This document shows, piece by piece, positions 1 to 10,739 of a stretch of DNA of 24,753 bases; position 1 is the first letter of the stretch, and the number at the start of each line of letters is the position of its first letter. The stretch is from Saccoglossus kowalevskii (lineage: Eukaryota; Hemichordata; Enteropneusta; Harrimaniidae), in the NCBI RefSeq assembly GCF_000003605.2, contig NW_003131866.1, forward strand, positions 91,094 through 115,846, given 5' to 3'. Under the pieces are notes generated by a model that worked only from the letters and a program-made list of their open reading frames with translations, had not been told where the DNA came from and did not search any database. A program made the translations under genes and the position numbers.

Positions 1-224
1 AATGAACCAAGTGCAAGAGGCAGAATAGTCACTGTCACTGATTTCACCACCGATATATTATTTGTTTTTGATGAGCTTTATACTTTAATAAATAAATTGT
101 AAATGTTTGGTTGCAGTATTATGAGAATGCAGATTGATACTCATTATAAAATATCTTTTGTTTTTGTTTATGTAATTTTGTTCTAAATGTTGAATTGGTG
201 CTCACTGAATAACTGATTACCTAC
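1..224 (-). other. Intron 4 of eEF2K (partial)
   Basis: This AT-rich intronic sequence follows the exon 4 donor and continues past the left edge. I see no further exon or repeat in it. Confidence 0.85.
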
Positions 225-374
225 CTGCGGGGTACAACGAATCGTGTCATCTCCCACAAATCCAGAGTTGGAATTATACTTGGTATACTTCCCTTCTATC
301 AAGTGCTCAAGATGGTACAGTGGCTTGTCGGGACGATTCGAGAGTTCTAAAACACTCATCTGAAAAATATCAAC
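225..374 (-). CDS. EEF2K: eEF2K coding exon 4: kinase hinge region
   Basis: The exon is exactly 50 codons, residues 251-300. Its acceptor is TTCTCTGTAG and its donor is GTAGGT, phase 0 at both ends. It begins VDIFQMSVLEL and contains DKPLYHLEHLIEGKYTKYNS and SGFVGDDTIRCTPQ, which aligns with human residues 207-256. Glu273 in HLEHL matches human Glu229, next to the nucleotide pocket. The frame stays open to the donor. The next exon, which should start with a segment like AFSHFT, lies beyond base 1, so the catalytic aspartates, zinc-binding residues and activation phosphosite are not in this window. Confidence 0.95.
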
Positions 375-1226
375 CTACAGAGAAAAGGGAAACCAATGTT
401 GGATAATATGAATTTAACGTTTTCATGTAAAAATACTGGGTAATATGCATAAGTCAGTTTCACAAGTAGCAAAAGTCTGTGCATAAAAAAAGGTTCAGTG
501 CATTAGCAACCAGGGACATTTCGCTGGTTCCCGGCGTCCTTTGCGAATGGTAGGTAGGACGCAGGTAACTAGTAATCGCCAAATTGTTCCATTTGGGCCG
601 GTTTTCCGGCCGGAAGGAACGCGACTGGGTGACGTAATTTGAAAACATTCCAAGTTCCGTTTTGCGTAAACGTGTCTGTAATGCTACAATAAAGCCATGC
701 TCATACATACTGCCTGCTTAGATTTACAGATTTGATATGTTCTGTGCAAATTTATAACAAAAGAAACAATTCTTTTTATTCGCCCAACTTTCAAAAGCAA
801 AAGGAAACCCCTGAACGGCCACGAGCGTAAGCGCTGACGCCAGGTAACTAAGGGAAATGGAACAAGCAACGAGAAAGTGATGTACCGATCAGAATGCCAG
901 AACCAGTACTAGTTACCGGCCTCTTGTGGCTTGGTACGCCATGACACTTGAGGCGGGAACCAGCCAACCAGGGACATCAACTGTGAACATTTTCAGAATG
1001 TTCATTTTGGCTCACAAGAAAGTAAATGTTTGAAAGCTTATTACTTTAAAATGGGAGAGGGAATAATGTATTGTTTGATGAAACAAGCTGCCTCATTTAT
1101 TTATTACAATATATATATTTATTTACAAATGTACACAACAAATATGCACACTTTTTTAGAGAAACCGTCAGAATTAATTGGAACCCGTGGAAAAACAGTT
1201 GGAATCAAGTTCATCATCATTATTAC
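375..1226 (-). other. Intron 3 of eEF2K
   Basis: The intron is 852 bp, bounded by the exon 3 donor and the exon 4 acceptor. Its left two thirds are GC-richer than the other introns and hold an inverted-repeat structure (508-977, listed separately). The two minus-strand open frames at 460-869 lie inside that structure and show no protein signature. Confidence 0.85.
508..977. repeat. Inverted-repeat element flanked by 12-bp direct repeats
   Basis: AACCAGGGACAT occurs at 508-519 and again at 966-977. Just inside these, GCTGGTTCCCG (523-533) is the reverse complement of 954-964. Further in, GGTAACTAGTA (564-574) is the reverse complement of 907-917. Two spaced inverted matches in the same order, enclosed by identical direct repeats, suggest a transposed or fold-back element with a target duplication. 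A 12-bp duplication fits no common superfamily. The direct repeats could instead be part of the element. The perfect palindrome TTCCGGCCGGAA sits at 604-615. Confidence 0.5.
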
Positions 1227-1398
1227 CTTCTTTGGTGGATTATGTCTATTATATTCCTCTCCCCAGAGCTTGGCATCCATTTGTAGCTTGACGTCTTCAA
1301 AATAAACATCTCTGTCCACATACTCAATGTAGTGTTTAGCAACATAGTTAGATGCATTCTTCCAGTTATTATTCTTTGCAAAGTTAGATAACTTTTTC
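1227..1398 (-). CDS. EEF2K: eEF2K coding exon 3: ATP-binding lysine region of the alpha-kinase domain
   Basis: This exon encodes residues 194-250 after one base that completes codon 193. Its acceptor is ...CATGCATACAG and its donor is GTAATA. It begins KKLSNFAKNNNWKNASNYVA. Lys214 in NYVAK matches human Lys170, the ATP-contacting lysine of the kinase. DRDVYFEDVKLQMDAKLWGE and EYNRHNPPKK then follow the human sequence with only a few substitutions. This is the most conserved block in the window and the strongest evidence for the gene. The open frame runs past both ends into intron, and those extensions should be ignored. Confidence 0.96.
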
Positions 1399-3194
1399 CT
1401 GTATGCATGATAAGGAAACAGTTTTATTATCAAAATATTGCACATTAAACACAGAATTCTGGCAATTCGGATGCTACACATGAAATGGAATAAGTAAACA
1501 TAAATTCTCACTTTTAATTTTTTAAGTAAATTTTGTTGGGTTATGTGACAAGTCTGTACAAACACATGTACATAATTAAAGATGCAGAGCAGCTTTGTCA
1601 TGTCCAAGTTTGAAAGTTGAAAGTCAACCTTAATGAGTACCCACTGATGTACATGTCATTGTTTCTCAGAAGATGCTTTGGTCATAAATTATAAATGCAT
1701 TCATGAGAAAGAAATGCTCTAAACTTTCTTTCATAAATCTAAGATGTTAGGGCAGACAAATGACTGATCAAAATTATTTTATTATTTCTTGAAATAAGCT
1801 TTGCCCATACATACTAAACACAAAAATATCAAGTTGAACGGTTAAAGCACTCCTGAGAAATAAATGCCCCCCAAAATGGCGAAAATCCAAGATGGCGGCG
1901 GAAAAAAAAGTCATGTGACAGCTAACTTTTTTTATTCATGAAATAGGTACATGTAGCCAACATAATGATCAATGCTACTACAAAAATCAGAATTCCTAAA
2001 TTTCCAGAAAGGTTCAAAATGACCAATATGTATATGATATCGAACATTATTTACGCAATGCATTAAAGGCACACAGACTCCCAATTCTGGTCTGTGGCTA
2101 TCATTGCAAATACAAAAATGACTCCACGTAAAAAAAAAAATGAATAGATTATCTTACTGTATTTGCTCTATTAAAAGAGCAAAAACTAAAGAACTTATAA
2201 ACCCAAAATTGCAATTGTTGGATACTGAATCAGTAAAATATCACTAATGTTGACAACAGAAACAGCTCTGTAATTTATGTAAACTAATGCACAGCATATT
2301 TGGTAGTCTATCAGACTATGCATTTCCTTCAAGTAACAGTTTCCAGACCAACAATTATTAGAACTATCAGCTTTTTAAACAAATTGCTAAGAATCTAAAA
2401 ATCAGTTTGAACCCTGGAAGTGGAATGTATACATAAGGCTGCCACAATGCTTTCAATTCAGGTGCAGATGCAAAAACTACCATTGTTGTAGGAAATCAGG
2501 ATTTATAATCACTATTCATAAAACTGCACTTAGACAACATAATAAATTTTTTTTATTCTTGACTACACTACCTATACATTTATATGCCCATTTTATTTAC
2601 TACCTGGCACGAACAATCAGTTTTCAACATAAAAGCTGACAGTCAATATGATTTGAAAAGTGGAGAAAAAAAACGTTTTATGACACATTATAGAATTATG
2701 GATCAAGGGACTTTAATATGTTCAATCCAGTTAACACCAGTTCTGCAAAATTGTATTGCTGCATTTGTCTCAATCTGTTTCTAGATTTGAAAGTTATTGA
2801 ATGCATAAATATGTCAGTACCCTGGATTAACTAAACTGATCAACAAAACAAATAGGATACCATATATTTATGGAGACGTGTGACAGACAGTGGGAAGAGA
2901 AAAAAAAAGAAGAAAAAAAAAATTTTAGCTGTACAAACACCACCAAAAAATAAAAATCATTTAAATTGTTGTATTTGAGTGTCAACTGTCAGCCATAATT
3001 TTTAAATAAACATGATAGTACACAAGAAAATTAATAGAACATCATGAATGTGTCATTAATGTCTCACACACTGCTGAAGCAAAATATCAGAACACTCAAA
3101 TATTCATGAGACCTACATTGACTTAAAAAACGTGACCTCATTTTGTTGAAACTCATAATAAATTATACAAACATGCAGAAAATGTTATACTTAC
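1399..3194 (-). other. Intron 2 of eEF2K
   Basis: About 1.8 kb of AT-rich sequence with poly-A/T runs. A short AAAATGGCG/AAGATGGCGGCGG stretch near 1875-1902 resembles the hairpin motif of the intron 1 repeat family but is too short to assign. I see no gene. Confidence 0.85.
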
Positions 3195-3232
3195 ATTCTG
3201 AAACATTTTCTCATAGCACCAGCAGCAAAGCA
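3195..3232 (-). CDS. EEF2K: eEF2K coding exon 2: 38-nt microexon with the GAMR loop
   Basis: The acceptor is ...AATTACAG and the donor is GTAAGT. The exon encodes CFAAGAMRKCFR plus two bases of the next codon. It fills exactly the gap between exon 1 (ending at the equivalent of human Gln136) and exon 3 (starting at human Lys150). The human counterpart is the PFGRGAMRECFR segment, part of the ATP-binding region of alpha-kinases. With exon 1 ending in phase 0 and exon 3 supplying one base, codon 193 becomes ATG (Met), and the reading frame runs straight into exon 3. The length of 38 nt is too short for ordinary ORF finders. One oddity is that Cys181 replaces the Pro found in the human protein. 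An intron of about 10.7 kb lies upstream and one of about 1.8 kb downstream. Confidence 0.92.
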
Positions 3233-6200
3233 CTGTAATTAGACATATCAACATATTAATTACACTTAATGTGTTTTGTGAACACAATTCACAATTGTTT
3301 TTTTTAATGTACCTTTTTTAAAATGGATGAATCATCAAATCAACCTTTACAATCAGGTTTCCAGACATGTTGAAAATACATGTACTGTTTAAACACTTAA
3401 AATATCACATTTAAAGAGAATAACATTTTAAACATGTTATTTCAAGTTCAAAAAAACAAGTTTTAGGCATTGTTCATCTTTTTTTTTCTCTACTGCGTCA
3501 TTATATTGAATAAATTATGATAACTAAGTTGCACAGTAAAATCACTACGGAATACTTAATTCATACGTGCCAATTCTTTTTCATTTTAAATTGGAACATC
3601 TTTATATAAAAATGTATACAATTTAGAGATGAAAAGATAACTACGATGGTAGATTACTGTTTTTTCCCCATCAGATTGTGTGTTTACAGATGGTCTATAA
3701 ACCCTGGACTGTAAGTACATGTGGGTCAATGATGTTATCTAGCCTACAGCACTAGCATTAGAACCCTGGTTTTTACAATGACTACACCATATGGCATGCA
3801 CAATACAGAAAATCAAAAACAGGAAATGTCACTATAACTGGGTAAGACTTAATAATACTATAGACAAATATATTTTTACCATATTTCAAATCAGATTTTT
3901 TTGTAGTTTTTGCATGTTGACTAAAGAACAAATTTAAGGAGGTAGATCTTTTAAGGCCTGTTAATAAGCTAATAGATGATGAAGATGGCATTCTGACATG
4001 ACATATTGTATTATATTATTATGTCTAGCCTTTCAACATTGTGATTAATTTCTGTGAATGAAATAAGCTTGAAAAAATAAATAAAATGTTTTATGCAAGG
4101 GTGTGTTGTGGAAGATAAAAAACGATGTGAGGATAAGTTTGTATTCAGCGCTGTTTTCATACAACAAACGATCTTTTGATTTTTTCAGGAGTAAAAATTA
4201 GGACTTGTCTACCTGTCCCAGATAGGCAGATAGAATTTAGCTGGAACAGTTAAACTATTTTTAGTGTATTTCCATGCTTAGTTATGTGTTACATTTGATG
4301 ATGGTCATTTCAATGAAGTAAAAATATCTCAAAACCATATCCGTCTTTGAAAGATAGGAATTTTGATATTGTACTATTAAAAAAAGAGAGAAAAATTCAA
4401 GTTCAAAATCAATATGCGACAGGTGTTCAAATTGTGAGATCACACTTTTGGTCATCCGTAGAGGCTTTCAGCAAGCCACATGCATTACAAAAATATTCAT
4501 AAAAAATAAAGAATTGAAGATATCATCACAAAATATAGAGGGCAACCCAAGGAACATATGTACCAAGTATAAAAGCAATAGATATAATAGTTTTCAAAAA
4601 GAAGGAAGACGTTGACACGGGATACAGAATGACGACGGACAATCACCAATAGTTCTGTCTGACAGGTTAAGGTGAAAACAGTATATGATTATTTGAAAAT
4701 TTCAAAACAATTGGACTAGCTATTACATAAACAAATATTTTGCCACTGTGTATTCACACAATCTAATACATTCGCACATTAATACACAGTATCTGACTTA
4801 GCGGTTTTACAACCATATGGGGTGAAACAAAACCTATACATAGTCTCCATAGTAATGACAATACAGCAGAACCATCTGAAACTTAGCATATAATCTATAA
4901 TAATATATTCCAATTTTTCACCAATAATACCTTTCTGACAGAGTTATGAATTAATAGACAAAGTTTTATTAATATGGAACGATACCCAACAAAGCAAACC
5001 TCCAAGGCCAGTGACATTTGAGTTGATAAATGTTAAGTTTGACAAAAAACACAATTGCGCCACCACTAAGATCAGGACCTTTTCTGTGTTTATAGAGACT
5101 TATACATGTACAAATACAATTTTCACACACAATTTCATTATGGTGACAGTTTACAAGCTGACATATTCAGACATAAAGTACAGGTCATCTTCTATTTGGA
5201 TTCTGTATTCATGAAGAAGTGTCTAATGATTCTATATTTTATTTAAGGCTCAGCATGCACGACGACTCCTGTATTTCTAAGTTGTGATACTAGATTTTAA
5301 CAGCTAAACACAACACAAATAATATTGAATAAGCACAATTTTTTTTTTACAGCTAGACCCACCCCCCACAATAAAGAAAAGTAAAAATTGCACTTGTCAA
5401 ACTCTTCCAGCTAGCCTCACGACTTAAAATGGTTGATCCCCAAGCTTTATTTTTACAATATTTTCTCAGTGAGGAGCAAATAGTTCTTTGATAATTCTGG
5501 AAAGATTAATTTTATTCAATTTGTCTATAAATACACCTGACTGAAGGCAGGACAGAATGAGATCATATCTACATTGTCCTCCCATACAATTAACATACGA
5601 GTGAAGTTCAATAACCAGTTGTCACCTGCAGATACACACTTAGCCTTGACCCCAACAGCTGAATATCTGATATTATTAATATCTTGTATTAATATCATCC
5701 TGTAATCTGATATTACTGTTTAAAATAACATCAGTTTGTAGCTGGGTTTGTATTTCATTTTATACAACCAATGATTTTTTGGGGGGCGTGTCTTTCAACC
5801 TTCATTCATGGTACATAAATCATTCCATCCTGCAACCTTGTACACATTGAGGCTCAGTGCATTCAACAATGACTAACCCGATTTCTCTTATTTTGAATAG
5901 CTCCTACAACTTTAAATCACATAAATGTGAATTTTATCACAACGAACATATAAAATTGGTATAGTTAAGAGATCACACAGAATTGTGAATTTTAAAAGGA
6001 AGTGAAACTAGAGCAAAACTGCAGCTTTATCTACTGGTACTCTATTAGAAACGTAAAGAAGTCAAAACTATCATGTGGTCTCACTGTACAAAATAATCAC
6101 CCATATATACAGGGTGTGGAATGACCAGGTCATGAATACTTGTCCCAGGTCATAATTTGAAGCTCAACTGGACTAGCAGAGTTTGTTTTTTTGTTTTTTC

Positions 6201-6324
6201 TGAATTGATATACTACTTCAGCCTTCAAAACACATAACATTCCCAATTTTCAATAGTAAACAACAAAATGGCAGAAATGCTCAATTTTGATGAAATTTAA
6301 GTATAAAAATAATTATATTCAGTA

Positions 6325-6602
6325 ATCTTGAATCAGATCGTCAAACAAATAAATGTGCAGACATCTCCTAAGATATACTCTTAAGATATATGATGCATAT
6401 GAGAAGTTTGAATGTGATCAGTCAGGGATGTCAAAGGTTCAGGTGGACACACACACACACACACCCCCCCACACACCCCACACCCCCCCCCACACACACA
6501 CACCCCCCACCCACACACCCCACACACACACACCACCACCCCACACCACCCCCACCCACACACACCCCCCCCACACACACACACACACACCCACCCACAC
6601 AC

Positions 6603-6646
<44 letters not shown>

Positions 6647-6730
6647 ATACACAACACTGACACACCAAAGTCGATTCAATCCAGAGGTTAAGTTACCATT
6701 TTCAGACATTGTCTGAACAGGATCTATAAA
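6325..6730 (+). repeat. Interspersed repeat family, degraded copy 1 (microsatellite expanded)
   Basis: The left flank, beginning with GAATCAGATCGTCAAACAAA, matches the last core unit of the copy at 9690-10670. The match continues through a GTTTGAATGTGATCAGTCAGG-like block. A microsatellite follows (6447-6644), then a degraded form of the 3' hairpin at 6691-6725, with inner arms TTCAGAC/GTCTGAA. Only one core unit remains here. Confidence 0.65.
6447..6644. repeat. Compound (CA)n / C-rich microsatellite
   Basis: About 198 bp of CA dinucleotides interrupted by C-runs (CCCCCCC, CCACCCA), ending in a pure (CA)n stretch. The apparent open frames on both strands here are products of the dinucleotide repeat and are not genes. 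Confidence 0.97.
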
Positions 6731-7853
6731 CTAATAATAACAATGTGTTCACACTTTTATGGTAGTTACAGACAAAACCTGACAGATATATATATCCAGC
6801 TCTTTAAATGGTGGCTTTTTTTTCAATTTCAAGCCTTGTATAGTATTTTCCTTCAATTAAATCCTGCTATTGGAGGTGTGCTCCCAATCATTGGCCTTAC
6901 AGAATGGTTTAATACTATACAGTCAGCAAATAGACCCCAGGGTTTAACACAGTTTGAAGGCATCCTGCTAGCAAGGTAATTTAATACATACATGTCTGGT
7001 ATTTAGAAATGTTTCAATGTCTGTCCCCTTATCTAATATTTCAGGACAAAAAAATGCAATACCACAATAATTAAGAAATATAGTAAACAACTACAAAACA
7101 ACATCAGCTGTTGGGAATTACGGTTCATTAAATAAAACTAAGGACATACGGCTATAATCCTACAATATGTGTCTACATAAGCTTTTCCATCGTAGACTGT
7201 TGAGGAATTAACACCTAACTACGTCATACACATTTATACACATACGGTGCACATCTGACACAACATAGCTGATTACGAGTATAACACGTCATCCCATAAC
7301 AATATTTGCCCAATTAATTGTTACCAGTTACAAAATATTTGGTACACACACAATAACAGAAGCTGGGCATTGGCCCAATTGCGATTCATATTCAATAGAT
7401 GAAAATTGTGTGGGAGAACACTTTATATGGTTTAATAATGATTTCCAGCATTTTGATAGTAAAATAGACAGGATGTACTAGCCGTTTAAAATGAATTTTC
7501 AAAAATTTTGATTCTGAACTATGGAGCAAGTAGAAAAATTGGTAAAACGAGATGAGCATTTAGCAATATATAGATAAAAGTGTTTCCCCAATGATTTTGA
7601 TACGTCCCCAAGCTTTCATAAAGTGATGTGTTCTGTGGGTCTATGTGAGGAGTTCAAGCATAATCAGTATGAAGTATGAACTGAGCCTCGATACACCATA
7701 AAACTACAAATGGCTCATTAATAACGTACGCATGTTAGTATATAATGTTCCACGTCAACATATAGATTTAATATTCAACACATATCAATTCACCAATTAC
7801 ATGGAATCAACAACAATTTATTAACTCAACCTACTGAAGGAAGTTAAAGGTTA

Positions 7854-7874
7854 CAACAACAACAACAACAACAA
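7854..7874. repeat. (CAA)n microsatellite
   Basis: About seven CAA units in intron 1. Confidence 0.9.
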
Positions 7875-8827
7875 ATTACAGATAACAATTAATCAAATTA
7901 CAATGGCTAATAGTTTAAAGACAACCAAAACAGACTAAATTGAAGTTAGTAACAGAAATATATAATAAAGTAAAATGAAGCACCAACAAAAAACTATAAA
8001 CTGAATATAAAAACGAGAACCCAATGAACACATAACAGGTATAAAACAAAAAAAAAGTCAATGACTAAGTAGGTGCTGCTGTCTAATAACAAAGCTGTAT
8101 TTCAGATATTGTGTCAGAGGAATTGTTAAGTTATTATTTGACATTATTTTTATGAATTTATTTTCAGGTGTGAGATTAGTAAAGTCAGGAATAATCTTTT
8201 CAGCTTCATTGCATAAAATGATCCTCTCTTTACTATCTATATACAGGGCATATTATGAGGAAGTAGTGTTCATCTTCAATATCATTTTGGTGGAATAATG
8301 TAGTGTTTGTTACCAAATTGTTTGTCTTGTAACCATTGAACAAAAAAAATCTATTGACGTATACCTTAGTTACATCGTTTTTTTTTAATTACAAATATTG
8401 GCTGTTTTTGATGTTTTCACAGTCACATTGGAGGAAACAAATATATAAATACCCAACACTCATACCACCTACATATTTTATTTATATATATTTATATTTT
8501 GACCTAAACCATTTTATCAAAAAATTTTGAAATCAATATTGACATAATTCACATTAGATTACAGGTTAAAGACTCCAAAAGCACATCAAAGTATGTTCTT
8601 CGTTGAGTTGGTTGGTGCCTTGTTAACAAATTACACAAATAATAAATAAGGATTAAGTAATTTTTTTTATATTGAGAATATTATTCGCCTGAAGCTAGCT
8701 ATATTGGAGGCACTTCAACACAAAACACTATTCACTACAGTTACATTTTTAATTTTTAAATTGAATCTAAGAGAATTTTGTTATAAATGCAGCCTTTGTA
8801 TTGCATTATATTTTAATAATATGTTTA

Positions 8828-9543
8828 TACCGTAATTCCCCGAGCATAAGCCCCTCCCCGAGTATAAGCCCACCCCTCTGTTTTTAGACATTTAACAAGT
8901 TGGAGCATCCCAGAGTACAGGCCCATGGTGTTTTTACCGGGCATCGACGACATTTATTAAAATATGCATGTAAAAAGTGTATTTCATAGCACAATAATCG
9001 TGAGTGGTACGGTAGTTTGATTTATGCTTTTATGAGAAAACTTGCATTAATTTCGGGCTGGCGAACGTACGGAACATGGTTCACACATTTTCTATTCTGT
9101 TGTTCAGGTCAAGTCATGATGCAAAACACCATGGCGGAAATTGCTTTGTATCGAGAGTTTGCATACGATCAAAAACATTCCACAACGAAGATAAAGATCT
9201 TGCCTTCGACTGTTTTTCCACAGACCTTACTCATTTTTGCACTGTAAATTCAGATGGTATGTAAATCGAATTGCAATAAAATGTGTGTATTTTCCTGAAC
9301 ATGTTTGTTTCTTCATTGTAAAAAGTGTTGTGGAAATTAAAAAGACGTAATATTTCTTCGAGACCGGCGCTGTGAACGAAAAATGCAATTTGGATAATTT
9401 TTCGTGGTTGGGAAGCTGGTTACAATTTTAAACCCTTTCAAAAAATGATCTTTTCTGAGGTGGTCCTTGAGTATAAGCCCACCCCTAATTTTCCAGATTT
9501 TACATGTTCAGGCCCCTGGGCTTATACTCGGGGAAGTACAGTA
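8828..9543. mobile_element. Non-autonomous DNA transposon with 26-bp terminal inverted repeats
   Basis: The left end TACCGTAATTCCCCGAGCAT... and the reverse complement of the right end TACTGTACTTCCCCGAGTAT... match at 23 of 26 positions through ATAAGCCC. Both ends include TA, consistent with a TA target site. Subterminal copies of GAGTATAAGCCCA occur near 8858 and at 9469-9481. The latter forms a 13-bp perfect hairpin with 9517-9529. Internal short frames (9017-9264) carry no recognised transposase motif, so the element looks non-autonomous. Total length is about 716 bp. The superfamily is not assigned; a TA-target group is suggested only by the ends. Confidence 0.75.
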
Positions 9544-9689
9544 TTATTAAACACCTCAACTAAAAAAAAACAAGCCATGCATGGCACAGTCCCAGTTAGT
9601 TATCAAATTTAAGATATATAGTTTTGTTTATAGTAATATAGCTGGAATATAACCATGTCAGGAATATGATTTTTTAACATTAAAATGAT

Positions 9690-10670
9690 TGACATTTGTA
9701 TCTGATCGTCAAACAAATACTTGTCCATGTTGAGAAATATTGCTCTGGAACAGCATTCAAAATCAGCCATTTTGAATACATGTATATATATATATAACAT
9801 GATGTATAACGAATATATAAAATTTGAATATAATCAGTCAAAGCATTTAAGAAGCCCAATCATTAAAACAAAATGGCCACCAGACAGCCATTTTGAATCC
9901 GATCTGAAAAATAAATGATGTGCATTAGGAACTTGTAATGTCTAACATATGTACCAAGTTTGAACGAAATCCATCCATAAATGCTTGATATTTGATGATT
10001 TTTTAGCACAAAAATGGCCACCATTTGGCCATTTTGAATAGGATCGTCAAACCAATATATCTGTCTATCTATGACATGATGTATAATGAATATTTAAAAT
10101 TTGAACATAATCAGTGAAAGCAAGTCAGAGATATGGCACGAGAAACACATTCATTAAAACAAAATGGCCGCCAGTCGGCCATTTTGAATCTAATCTGAAA
10201 AACAAAATTATTTGCATCAAGGTCCCATAATGTCTAATGTATATACCAAGTTTGAACAAAATCCATCTGTAAACAGCCAAGAAATGCTTGATTTTGATGA
10301 ATTTTTAGCACAAAAATGGCCGCCATTCGGCCATCTTGAATCAGATCGTAAAACAAAATGATGTGCATCAAGGTCCTATAATGTCTAATGTATATACCAA
10401 GTTTGAACAAAATCTATCTGTTAACAGCCGAGAAATGCTTGTTTTTGATGATTTTTAGCACAAAAATGGCCGCCATTCGGCCATCTTGAATCAGATCGTG
10501 AAACAAATTGACGTGCATATGTATACTATCATGTATGATGTATGTGTGAAGTTTGATTGTAATTGGTCCAGGCATTTCCAAGATACAGGTCCGGACGCAC
10601 GCACGCACGCACACACGGAAGTCAAAACATAAGTCCCCGTTTTCGGACTGCGTCCGAATGGGGACTAAAA
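9690..10670 (+). mobile_element. Interspersed repeat family, copy 2, with 150-bp tandem core and 3' hairpin
   Basis: The core has about 150-bp periodicity. The hairpin motif AAAATGGCC...GGCCATTTT (or a near variant) starts at about 9870, 10011, 10161, 10313 and 10463. Two unit types partly alternate: one preceded by CATTAAAAC, the other by TTTTTAGCAC. Shared blocks include ATACCAAGTTTGAACAAAAT and GAATCAGATCGT. A short ACGC/ACAC microsatellite follows (about 10594-10617), then the terminal hairpin 10632-10666. This order of tandem core, microsatellite and hairpin tail matches the layout described for pearl/HINE (Helentron-associated) elements in bivalves. The family match is from memory of architecture, not from sequence comparison. 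Confidence 0.7.
10632..10666 (+). repeat. 3' terminal double-stem hairpin of repeat copy 2
   Basis: The outer stem is AGTCCCC/GGGGACT and the inner stem TTCGGAC/GTCCGAA, around a 3-nt loop. CTAAAAA follows directly. Equivalent hairpins end the copies at 6691-6725 and 11329-11361. Confidence 0.8.
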
Positions 10671-10739
10671 AGAGTGAAACATTTGCTACATTTTACAAGA
10701 CAGAATTTTATCAAGTGCATAGTATTTAACATATTAACC

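Noticed and set aside
460-869. Two minus-strand frames of 82 and 61 codons
   Set aside because: They lie inside the intron 3 inverted-repeat element, with no recognised domain or splice context.
1119-1226. C-terminal part of the 162-codon frame beyond eEF2K exon 3
   Set aside because: It lies past the GTAATA donor and does not resemble the kinase. The next conserved residues are in the exon at 374-225.
1399-1607. N-terminal part of the 162-codon frame before eEF2K exon 3
   Set aside because: It precedes the acceptor CATGCATACAG and has no family similarity. The preceding conserved residues are in the 38-nt exon.
6353-6716. Overlapping open frames on both strands rich in His/Thr/Pro or Cys/Val/Gly
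   Set aside because: They are translations of the CA/C-rich microsatellite in every frame and carry no domain.
9017-9264. Two short frames inside the TIR element as a transposase
   Set aside because: Too short, with no catalytic motif. The element is better described as non-autonomous.
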